Source of the DNA: Elusimicrobiota bacterium
GTDB taxonomy: Bacteria; Elusimicrobiota; Elusimicrobia; UBA1565; UBA9628
Length of the DNA stretch: 41,223 nt
Reading direction: 5' to 3'
Assembly (NCBI GenBank): GCA_027452025.1
Contig: DAIDHI010000007.1
Span: 1 to 41,223 of the forward strand
Shown: piece after piece, positions 1 through 15,909 of the stretch
Position numbering within the stretch: position 1 is the first letter of the stretch
How the letters are laid out: every line of letters begins with the position of its first letter
Made by a program: the position numbers and the translations under genes
The notes under the pieces: model-generated
The model's input: the letters and a program-made list of their open reading frames with translations, nothing else
What the model was told of the DNA's origin: nothing
Database searches by the model: none

Positions 1-8
1 TTGTTCAT
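1..8 (-). CDS. Start of a gene running off the left edge (possible antitoxin)
   Basis: An ATG on the minus strand at 8-6 overlaps the TGA stop of the toxin-like frame (7-5) as ATGA. Only two codons, Met-Asn, are inside the window. In HigB/Gp49-type toxin-antitoxin loci the toxin comes first and a helix-turn-helix antitoxin follows with such an overlap, so an antitoxin is a reasonable guess. The identity is inferred from context only. Confidence 0.3.
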
Positions 9-232
9 TTTCGTTTCTCCTCGCGCTTCAACCAGTCGGTGCGCGCCGTCTTCGCCCTGTCGATCTCGCCCTTCGGGACCTTGCGCGTATTCTTCAAGAA
101 GGCGTTGGTCGCCACGATGATCTGCTTGTGAAAGAAGTAGAAGATGCGGTGCTGAGCCTCGCCGCGAACCTTCTTGCTCTGCGCTCTAAAGAGGTAAGCG
201 CCTAAATGAAACGGCGCTTCCTTCGACTTCAA
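5..232 (-). CDS. 5'-truncated Gp49/HigB-like (RelE/ParE superfamily) toxin
   Basis: The 75-residue frame carries the C-terminal signature of phage-derived Gp49-like/HigB toxins: a HRIFYFF strand, a FLKNTRKVPKGEI segment, then a basic helix with DWLKR. Full family members are usually about 100-120 residues and act as ribosome-dependent mRNA interferases. The first 35-40 residues expected of the family are missing. The only available start near 232 is TTG, and the frame is closed by a stop about 20 codons upstream without gaining family-like sequence. The stop overlaps an ATG as ATGA, as expected for a following antitoxin gene. I read it as a truncated, probably inactive toxin, although an unusual short variant cannot be excluded. 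The family call rests on motif recognition alone. Confidence 0.55.
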   Translation of the reverse strand: MKSKEAPFHLGAYLFRAQSKKVRGEAQHRIFYFFHKQIIVATNAFLKNTRKVPKGEIDRAKTARTDWLKREEKRK

Positions 233-420
233 GGCAAGCCAAGCCGGCCGAGGAACTGCGAGCTTATGTCGATACCTACGAGGTCAAGGCGGCAGGCCGC
301 GCCGTCGGCCGCGATGCCGCAGGTCTTATCAGCATGGCAACCGTCGAATTCATGCCTTACGAGCTCTTTCTGGAACGACTTTGGGGCGGCCGGCTGGAGG
401 GTCTTTCCGGTAGAGATTAA
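190..420 (+). pseudogene. Possible 3' remnant of an unidentified plus-strand gene
   Basis: Plus-strand frame 1 is open from 190 to a TAA at 418-420. From about 247 it reads like real protein (acidic/hydrophobic helix AEELRAYVDTYEV, then EFMPYELFLERLWGGRLEG), with GC-rich third positions typical of this genome. It has no start codon before an ATG at 334. It begins exactly where the minus-strand toxin frame loses its N-terminus, so both may be broken at one recombination junction near 230-250. I do not recognise the family, and it could be a chance open frame. Confidence 0.25.
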
Positions 421-436
421 GATATGAGAAAAACCA

Positions 437-465
437 TTGACTTACCGCGCTCTCGGACCTACGCT
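437..465 (+). promoter_or_regulatory. Candidate sigma-70-type promoter for the exported protein gene
   Basis: TTGACT at 437-442 and TACGCT at 460-465 are separated by 17 bp, the optimal spacing. The expected transcription start, about 472, falls on the ATG codons at 467 and 473, so the mRNA would be leaderless or nearly so. No clear Shine-Dalgarno sequence precedes either ATG. Assigned by eye. Confidence 0.35.
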
Positions 466-466
466 A

Positions 467-1276
467 ATGACGATGAGACTCAAGCGAACGTTGCTTCTGT
501 CGGCCGCCCTGACGGCTTTCCTTTATAAGCCGTCGTTTTCCGGCGAAGCCGCGTTCCAGCAGTTCCTCAAGGCCGCGGCTCCCGAGACCGTGGGAGCCTC
601 GCGCGAGGCGCTCTGCGTGGACGCCGAGCAGTTCCAGGGCGTCGTCCGAGGCTCCGTGGTCGCCAAGCTGGCCGGGGGAGCCAGTCGTCGCTACGACTTG
701 GCGCTCAAGCTGATGGCCGTCAGGCGCGACGATGGCGCCGTCGTCGACCGTTTGGCGATCTACGACGTCACCGCTCTCGCGCAAGAGCGCGACGGCGGCG
801 GCGGCGCCTGGTGTTTTGAGGCGCCCATCGTCAAGGTTCTGCCGATCGATCTTCCCGGCCAGACCACTTTCAACTTCGAGGGCGACGATCCCGGGGCGCC
901 CTATCTCAGCTTGACGGTCGACGGAGACGGCGGCGTGACGGTCTCGGCCGATGGAAGCTGGGAGCAGCGGATTCTCACCTCGCGCCGGGCCCTCCTCGAA
1001 GCGCGGGCTCGGGAGGTCGAGACCTCGCCCGAGCTTGCGGTCGGCAGCGGGAAATTCCTGTGCCTCGTGCAGCCCGGAGCCCGAATCAGCCTGGCCTTGT
1101 TCCCGGCCTATAGCGATCACGGCAGCGCCGAACTGCTGGGCGACGTCTACGACGGCCAGCGCGGCCTGCTGCCCGCGCCCATCGGCCACCTCGGCGAGAC
1201 GCCGTACTTCCTCGAGTACAATCGTCAGACGGGCCGCATCGAGGCGCATCCCGGAGAGGCCCCGCAGCAACAATAG
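467..1276 (+). CDS. Exported protein of unknown function
   Basis: About 269 residues. The N-terminus is a classical signal peptide: basic n-region (MRLKR), hydrophobic core of about 12 residues, and polar region ending near residue 26 (PSFSG/EAAF). The mature part is mostly predicted beta strand with regularly spaced Gly and Asp, and contains three Cys (about 50, 116 and 199). I see no catalytic motif and recognise no family. Starts at TTG 437 or ATG 473 are also possible; 467 or 473 puts the signal peptide at the N-terminus, so 437 is unlikely. It is the only clear plus-strand gene, is convergent with the moxR-like gene, and the two share a terminator hairpin. Function unknown; coding status is well supported by composition and the signal peptide. 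Confidence 0.75.
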   Translation: MTMRLKRTLLLSAALTAFLYKPSFSGEAAFQQFLKAAAPETVGASREALCVDAEQFQGVVRGSVVAKLAGGASRRYDLALKLMAVRRDDGAVVDRLAIYDVTALAQERDGGGGAWCFEAPIVKVLPIDLPGQTTFNFEGDDPGAPYLSLTVDGDGGVTVSADGSWEQRILTSRRALLEARAREVETSPELAVGSGKFLCLVQPGARISLALFPAYSDHGSAELLGDVYDGQRGLLPAPIGHLGETPYFLEYNRQTGRIEAHPGEAPQQQ

Positions 1277-1300
1277 AAAGGCCCCCTTGCGGGGGCCTTT
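1277..1300. terminator. Bidirectional intrinsic terminator
   Basis: A perfect 10-bp stem (1277-1286 AAAGGCCCCC, 1291-1300 GGGGGCCTTT) with a TTGC loop begins one base after the stop codon of the plus-strand gene and lies 24 bases past the moxR-like stop. The A-rich/T-rich ends of the stem supply a short U-run in both directions, which fits a shared terminator between convergent genes. Confidence 0.75.
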
Positions 1301-1323
1301 CGTTTGGCCGGCGGACAGCGCGG

Positions 1324-2814
1324 CTACTTGCTCAGGGCTCCGTAGCCGGGCGGCACCGGGACGGTGTCGAGGATCTTTTTGATGACGTGCTCGATCTTGT
1401 CTTGCTGGGTGTTTCCGGGCAGATCGGCGTTGAACGCCAGGGCGATGCGGTGGCGCAGCACCAGCGGCGCCATGGCGCGCACATCGTGCGGCGTGACGTA
1501 GTTGCGACCCTCCATGAGCGCGTTCAACCGCGCGGCGAATCTCAGGCGCATCATGGCGCGCGTGTAGACCGTGTACTCGACGTGGCCGCTGACCTCGGGC
1601 AGGACGCTCGGGGCCATCGCGACGTCGTTGATGTACTCCTTGATGACCGGGTCCATGCGGATGTTCTCCGCGATATGGCGCACGCGCGCCAACTCCTCCA
1701 GGTTGGTCACCTTGTCGGCCTGGGGCTCCTTGTCCTTGGACTCGTAGCGGTTGCCGATCTCCGTCATGTCCTCCTTGCTGGGCTGCTGGACGAGGACCTT
1801 GAACATGAACCGGTCGAGCTGGGCCTCGGGCAGGCGGTTGGTGCCGTCTTGCTCGATGGGGTTTTGCGTGGCGATGACGGTGAAGTGCTTGAAGTCGCCC
1901 GTCGTCTTGGGTGAGAACTCGTGGTTGCCGATGGTGGCGCGGTACTCTTCCATCGTCTCGAGGACGGCGGATTGGGCCTTGGGCACCATGCGGTTGATCT
2001 CGTCGATGAGCACGACGTTGCCAAACAGGGGACCCTTCTTGACGACGAACTCGATCTCCTCCTCTCCTGTCTGGGGATTGCGGCGCTTCTGCGCGACCTC
2101 GACGCCCGTGATGTCGCCGGGCTGCTTGTCGTTGGTGCCCTGGACGCGCGTGAAGACCCCGTCGACGGCGTCGGCGGCGGCCTTGGCGAGCTGGGTCTTG
2201 CCCACGCCCGGCTTGCCTTCGAGCAGGACGTGGCGGCCGGCGACGAGGCCCATCACGACGGCCTTGATGGGCTCTTCTTGCCCGACGATGACCTTGCGCA
2301 TCTCCTTGAGGATCTTCTCGACGACCTGCTGGCCTTCCTTGACCTGCTCCATCGTCGAGTAGCCCGAGGAGGAGCCGTCGCCGGCGGGAGCGCCGGCGCC
2401 GCCTTCAGGGGCGAGGCTCTCTCCCGTCATGGCGGCGGCGACTCGGTCGCCGGAGGAGCGCGCTTGGGAGTCTGAGGCCTGCGCCATGTCGGGCATCTTG
2501 CCGAGCATCTTGCTCATGAGGCCGAGCCGGCGCGAGACCGCCCGGACCGGGGTGAGAGCCGAGGCTGGGATCGCCGCCGGACCCGCGGCCGCGACAGCCG
2601 GGACCGCCGCCTCGGCGGGCAGGGAGGCCGCTTCGGGCAGCTGAGGGACCGCCGATATGGCCGGAGCCAGAGTCGGCAGGGCTTCCCCGACCGGGATGAT
2701 CACCGGCATAACCGGGACGCCCGGCTCGACGGCCGCCGTCTCGGCGGCCGCGCCCAAAGACGGCACGGCCAGCGTCGCGGCCAGGGCCAACGTCATCAGT
2801 GCGGATCGTTTCAT
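1324..2814 (-). CDS. MoxR-family AAA+ ATPase with an N-terminal signal-like segment
   Basis: A 496-residue protein whose last 340 residues are a typical MoxR AAA+ module. Walker A GKPGVGKT is at about 200-207, Walker B VVLIDE at 267-272, sensor-1 ATQNP at 315-319, and LDRF at 333-336, followed by the small helical lid. MoxR ATPases are cytosolic chaperones that act on vWA-domain partners. The gene starts 16 bp after the giant Bat-type fusion, with AAGGAG 6 bases before the ATG, so the two are surely one operon. The oddity is the first 150 residues: an apparent signal peptide (MKRSALMTLALAATLAVPSLGAA) and a Pro/Ala/Val-rich linker. These would place an ATP-dependent domain outside the cytoplasm or tether it to the membrane. 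The MoxR call is firm; the localisation is unresolved. Confidence 0.93.
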   Translation of the reverse strand: MKRSALMTLALAATLAVPSLGAAAETAAVEPGVPVMPVIIPVGEALPTLAPAISAVPQLPEAASLPAEAAVPAVAAAGPAAIPASALTPVRAVSRRLGLMSKMLGKMPDMAQASDSQARSSGDRVAAAMTGESLAPEGGAGAPAGDGSSSGYSTMEQVKEGQQVVEKILKEMRKVIVGQEEPIKAVVMGLVAGRHVLLEGKPGVGKTQLAKAAADAVDGVFTRVQGTNDKQPGDITGVEVAQKRRNPQTGEEEIEFVVKKGPLFGNVVLIDEINRMVPKAQSAVLETMEEYRATIGNHEFSPKTTGDFKHFTVIATQNPIEQDGTNRLPEAQLDRFMFKVLVQQPSKEDMTEIGNRYESKDKEPQADKVTNLEELARVRHIAENIRMDPVIKEYINDVAMAPSVLPEVSGHVEYTVYTRAMMRLRFAARLNALMEGRNYVTPHDVRAMAPLVLRHRIALAFNADLPGNTQQDKIEHVIKKILDTVPVPPGYGALSK

Positions 2815-2830
2815 TGCGCGCTCCTTGATG

Positions 2831-12733
<9,903 letters not shown>

Positions 12734-12739
12734 GGCTTG

Positions 12740-12811
12740 ATTATTCCAAGAACCCGCCTGTTTTCTGAGGGTCCTTTGGGTCTTGCGGCCGGGGGATTAG
12801 GGCCTAGCGTA
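12740..12811 (-). promoter_or_regulatory. Candidate promoter elements for the Bat operon
   Basis: Two -10-like hexamers read toward the giant gene. TACGCT (12811-12806) lies about 34 bp downstream of the centre of the FNR-type palindrome. That predicts a start near 12800 and an activator centred near -42, the class II arrangement. A second, AATAAT (12745-12740), ends 6 bases before the ATG and has no good -35. The first is my preference because of the activator spacing. Confidence 0.35.
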
Positions 12812-12835
12812 CCCTGGGCCGAAGGGCGCAGAAAG

Positions 12836-12849
12836 TTGATCTAGATCAA
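12836..12849. promoter_or_regulatory. FNR/anaerobox-type operator
   Basis: The perfect palindrome TTGATCTAGATCAA matches the FNR/DNR-type consensus TTGAT-N4-ATCAA in every fixed position. It lies 103-116 bp upstream of the Bat fusion start codon, with a -10-like TACGCT at suitable spacing. It suggests control by a Crp/Fnr-family regulator sensing oxygen or NO. The regulator itself is not in the window. Confidence 0.6.
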
Positions 12850-12864
12850 TCCCGGGACACCATT

Positions 12865-12924
12865 GGTGTCAGACGTTGACTTGTTGACTTGCTTAGGCAA
12901 GTCAACAAGTCAACGTCTGACACC
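12865..12924. repeat. Perfect 28-bp inverted repeat with TTAG loop
   Basis: Arms 12865-12892 and 12897-12924 are exact reverse complements around a 4-base loop. Each arm contains two direct copies of TTGACTTG and ends in GGTGTC/GACACC. A third GACACC just outside (12856-12861) can also pair with the left arm. The element is less GC-rich than its surroundings and sits 8 bases beyond the ridA stop. It could stop or stabilise the upstream transcript, or be a dispersed REP/MITE-like element. There is no U-run. Confidence 0.85.
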
Positions 12925-12932
12925 CCCATGGT

Positions 12933-13313
12933 CTATCGTATGGCGACGGCGTCGATCTCGACGAGAACGCCCTTGGGCAAGGCCTTGACCTCGACGGTGG
13001 CGCGGGCAGGGAACACCCCCGAGAAATGCCGCGCGTAGACCTCGTTCATCTCGGCGAAGCGCCCGAGATCGGTCATGTAGACCGTCGTCTTCACGACGTC
13101 GCCCAGCGACAGCCTGGCCGCCTCGAGCACGGCCGCGACGTTGCGCAGGACCCGGTCGGTCTGTTCGGCGACGCTTAAGCCGCGGAGCTGCCCTTTCTCG
13201 TCGAGCGGAATCTGGCCCGAGACGAACACCATCCCCCCCGCCTCGACGGCCTGCGAGTACGGCCCGATCGCCGCGGGAGCGGCGTCGGTCTTGACCGCCG
13301 CCTTGGAGGACAT
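12933..13313 (-). CDS. ridA: RidA (YjgF/UK114) enamine/imine deaminase
   Basis: A 126-residue protein matching the RidA family over its whole length. RidA hydrolyses reactive 2-aminoacrylate and related imines released by PLP enzymes, protecting the cytosol. The conserved elements are GPYSQ (17-21), GQIPLD (33-38), the substrate-carboxylate Arg in PARATVEV (R104), and the C-terminal LVEIDAVA with Glu119. The start overlaps the rho stop as TGATG, so translation is probably coupled to rho. It appears to be the last gene of the long wall/RNA operon; the large hairpin follows. The family assignment is secure and the position next to rho is unusual. Confidence 0.95.
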   Translation of the reverse strand: MSSKAAVKTDAAPAAIGPYSQAVEAGGMVFVSGQIPLDEKGQLRGLSVAEQTDRVLRNVAAVLEAARLSLGDVVKTTVYMTDLGRFAEMNEVYARHFSGVFPARATVEVKALPKGVLVEIDAVAIR

Positions 13314-14494
13314 CAGCGCAGGGCGGCGAGCAGGGCCTTATTGGTCTTCTGGACGCGCATGCCCTCGATGAGGGCCTTCAGCCCGTCGGTGTCGCTCTTG
13401 TCGGCCAGCGCCCGCCGCAGCTTCCAAACGCCTTCCAGAACGTCGGGCGGCAGAAGCTTCTCCTCCTTGCGGGTGCCGGAATCGCGGATTTTCATGGCCG
13501 GAAACAGGCGCATCTCGGCGGCTTGCCGCGAAAGCACGATCTCCATGTTGCCCGTGCCCTTGAATTCCTGGAAGATCACCTCGTCCATGCGGCTGCCCGT
13601 CTCGACGAGGATCGAGGCGATGATCGTCAGCGAACCCGAGTTCTCGAGCTTGCGCGCCGCGCCGAAGAAGCGCCGCGGCGTCTCCATGGCTCGCGAGTCC
13701 AGGCCGCCCGACATGGTCCGCGAGCCCGTGGCGAACTGGTTGTAGACGCGCGCCAGGCGAGTCAGCGAGTCGAGAAGCAGCAGCACGTCCTGCCCCGCGG
13801 AGGCCGCTTCGATCGCCGTGCGCATCACCATCTCGGCGAGCTTGACGTGCTGGTCGTAGGACTGGTCGCTCGAGGACGCGTAGACCTCGGCCGGGACGCT
13901 GCGCTTGAAGTCCGTGACCTCCTCGGGGCGCTCGTCGATGAGCATGACGAGCTGCTTGATGTTCGGGTCGAAGCCGTAGACGGCGTTGGAGATCTGCTTG
14001 AGGATCGTCGTCTTGCCGGCTTTGGGAGGGGCGACGATGAGCCCGCGGGTCCCGCGGCCGATCGGGCAGAGCAGGTCCATGGCGCGCATGGAAGGGTCCG
14101 TCGAGCCTTTCTCGAGCTGGATCCACTGGTGCGGGTCGACCGGGGTTTGGGCCATGAAGGCCTTCTCCGCTTCGCTCGGCTGGTGCGGCTGTCCCGGGCG
14201 CGGACGGTCCTGGCGGTGGCCCTGATGGTTGCGCTGGGGCTGGCCGGCGAACTGAGGATGTCCGCCTCCCTGTTGGGGATGCCCCCCGCCGTGCTGCGGA
14301 TTTTGGCCATGCTGGCCTCCCTGGCCCCCGTGGCCGTGCCGGTGCCGGCGCCGATGGCGCCCGCCGCGGTGACCGCCGTGGCCGCCCTGGCCGTGCTGGC
14401 CTCCCTGGCCGCCCTGCCCATGCTGTCCTTGCGGCTGGCCGCCTTGCTGGGGTTGTTGATGCTGCTGCGGTTGCTCCTGGCTTTCTTCGCTCAT
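13313..14494 (-). CDS. rho: Transcription termination factor Rho lacking a recognisable OB-fold RNA-binding domain
   Basis: A 393-residue protein. Residues about 113-393 are a clear Rho motor: Walker A PPKAGKT (156-162), LIDERPEEVTD (185-195), Walker B LLLLD (238-242), Q-loop MSGGLD (261-266), R-loop EFKGTGNME (310-318) and SGTRKEE (339-345). Rho is the hexameric RNA helicase that ends transcription. Normal Rho has an N-terminal helix bundle plus an OB/cold-shock domain. Here the first 105 residues are instead Gln/Gly/His-rich with an Arg-rich patch (42-52). The upstream gene ends only 24 bp away, so a longer N-terminus cannot be hidden, and a GGAGAAGGA ribosome site supports this start. RNA capture may depend on the basic disordered segment. 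Overlaps ridA as TGATG. Confidence 0.95.
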   Translation of the reverse strand: MSEESQEQPQQHQQPQQGGQPQGQHGQGGQGGQHGQGGHGGHRGGRHRRRHRHGHGGQGGQHGQNPQHGGGHPQQGGGHPQFAGQPQRNHQGHRQDRPRPGQPHQPSEAEKAFMAQTPVDPHQWIQLEKGSTDPSMRAMDLLCPIGRGTRGLIVAPPKAGKTTILKQISNAVYGFDPNIKQLVMLIDERPEEVTDFKRSVPAEVYASSSDQSYDQHVKLAEMVMRTAIEAASAGQDVLLLLDSLTRLARVYNQFATGSRTMSGGLDSRAMETPRRFFGAARKLENSGSLTIIASILVETGSRMDEVIFQEFKGTGNMEIVLSRQAAEMRLFPAMKIRDSGTRKEEKLLPPDVLEGVWKLRRALADKSDTDGLKALIEGMRVQKTNKALLAALR

Positions 14495-14518
14495 CGGACT
14501 ATTCCTTCTCCCACGCGC

Positions 14519-15106
14519 TCAGCGCGTCAATGTCGCCTGCTCCAAAATCTGCTCGGCTCCCTCGAAGGAGCCCGGCCACCGAATTTCCAGGGCCTTGAGG
14601 GCCTGGCCCAAGGCCAGCGCGGCGAGCTTGAGCACTTCCTCCGAGCTCAGCCCGCGGCCTCCGTTGTCCGCAAACACGTGCCCCCACGGAAGTCCGAGGG
14701 CGTTGGACAGCGCGTGCTCCCGAAAGAGGACGGCCGTCCGGACGCGCGCGGCCTCCGGCACGCCGAAATCCTCCATCCAGCCTTCGAGGCGCCGCCGCTC
14801 CCACGCGTCGCGAAAATCGCCGGACTGGAGCTCGGCCAAGACCGCGGGCGCCGCGGCGGCGTCCCGCGCGATCAGCCGCATGCGCAAGGCCAACTCGAAG
14901 AGCGAGCGCACCAGCGGCAGCGCCTCGTTGCCGTGCTGATGCTGGGCCAGCACGAGCACCGCGTTGCCGATCGCCGCGCAGCGGCTGGCCAAAAGCATGA
15001 GGGCTCGCTGCGCGGGGTCCGCGGCCGCGAGGGTCCGCCCCACGCGGGAAAACCCCGCGTCCATGCGCGCCTTCGCCTGCCCGACGAGACCGACCAATTC
15101 TTTCAT
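14519..15106 (-). CDS. Hypothetical helical protein
   Basis: A 195-residue, Ala/Leu/Arg-rich, probably all-helical soluble protein with no signal peptide. A central segment (NEALPLVRSLFELALRMR) resembles DUF5677-type proteins, which have no defined biochemical role; this is a weak impression. The start codon overlaps the murI stop as ATGA, and rho begins 24 bp after its stop, so it is translated as part of the operon. No catalytic motif is visible. A competing frame extends to 15131 in another phase, but it lacks protein-like character and would overlap murI. Confidence 0.7.
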   Translation of the reverse strand: MKELVGLVGQAKARMDAGFSRVGRTLAAADPAQRALMLLASRCAAIGNAVLVLAQHQHGNEALPLVRSLFELALRMRLIARDAAAAPAVLAELQSGDFRDAWERRRLEGWMEDFGVPEAARVRTAVLFREHALSNALGLPWGHVFADNGGRGLSSEEVLKLAALALGQALKALEIRWPGSFEGAEQILEQATLTR

Positions 15107-15909
15107 ATGTCGAAAGGGTGCAGGGTGACATTCGAGACGGTCAGCCCCAGCATCCGCCGGGCGAGGCTCAGGAACCTCTTAGGGGCGTCCGAACAGTAGA
15201 ATTCCCTGCGCCCCGCGCGGGCGCTGCGGCGTCCGCCCGAATTTTCGAGCAGCGCTTCCGTCTCCCAGGCCGTCTGCTCGGCCGAATCGATGAGGCGCAC
15301 CGCGGACCCCATCACTCGCTGCAGCAGCGGCTTGAGCATCGGGTAATGGGTGCAGCCGAGAACCAGGGTGTCCACGCGCGCGCGGCGCAGCGGCTCGAGG
15401 TATTCGCGGGCGACCAGCGCCGCGGCGCGGTGTCGCCACCATCCCTCCTCGACCAAGGGCACGAAGAGCGGGCAGGCGACGGCCTTCACCGCCAAGCCGG
15501 GGCGCGCGTCCAAAAGGGCCTTGGTATAGGCTCGCGAAGCGATGGTGGCCTCCGTGCCGATGACGCCGACGCGGCCCCGGCGAGTCGCCGCGGCGGCCGC
15601 GCGCGCGCCGGGCTCGATGACCCCCACGACGGGGATCCGGCCGGCCGCGGCCCGAATCTCGCCCAGGGCCAGCGCCGAGGAGGTGTTGCAGGCGACGACC
15701 AGAGCCTTGACCTTGCGGCCCGCCAGAAAACGCGCGACGGCCGCCGAGTAGCGCGCCACCGCGGCCGGAGACTTCGAGCCGTAGGGCACGTGGGCGGTGT
15801 CCCCGAAATAGACCAGGTTCTCGCCCGGCATGCGGCGAGCCAGGGCCTTGAGAACGGTCAAGCCACCGATGCCGGAGTCGAAGACGCCGATAGGCCTGTC
15901 GTCGCTCAT
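15103..15909 (-). CDS. murI: Glutamate racemase
   Basis: A 268-residue cofactor-independent racemase that converts L- to D-glutamate for peptidoglycan. The N-terminal GVFDSGIGGLTVL (8-20), FGDTAHVPYG (35-44), first catalytic cysteine in VVACNTSSA (C74) and second in LGCTHYP (C186) are all present, so it should be active. It overlaps both neighbours by ATGA: the amidase stop at its start, and the following unknown gene at its stop. Its place after an amidase and the elongasome genes fits a wall-synthesis operon. Confidence 0.96.
   Translation of the reverse strand: MSDDRPIGVFDSGIGGLTVLKALARRMPGENLVYFGDTAHVPYGSKSPAAVARYSAAVARFLAGRKVKALVVACNTSSALALGEIRAAAGRIPVVGVIEPGARAAAAATRRGRVGVIGTEATIASRAYTKALLDARPGLAVKAVACPLFVPLVEEGWWRHRAAALVAREYLEPLRRARVDTLVLGCTHYPMLKPLLQRVMGSAVRLIDSAEQTAWETEALLENSGGRRSARAGRREFYCSDAPKRFLSLARRMLGLTVSNVTLHPFDI

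Noticed and set aside
206-427. 73-codon plus-strand frame starting with ATG at 206
   Set aside because: Composition is shadow-like; the neighbouring frame (190-420) reads more like protein.
14499-15131. Alternative 210-codon minus-strand frame over the gene at 14519-15106
   Set aside because: Arg/Gly/Ala-rich without protein-like pattern, would overlap murI more, and lacks the ATGA junction.
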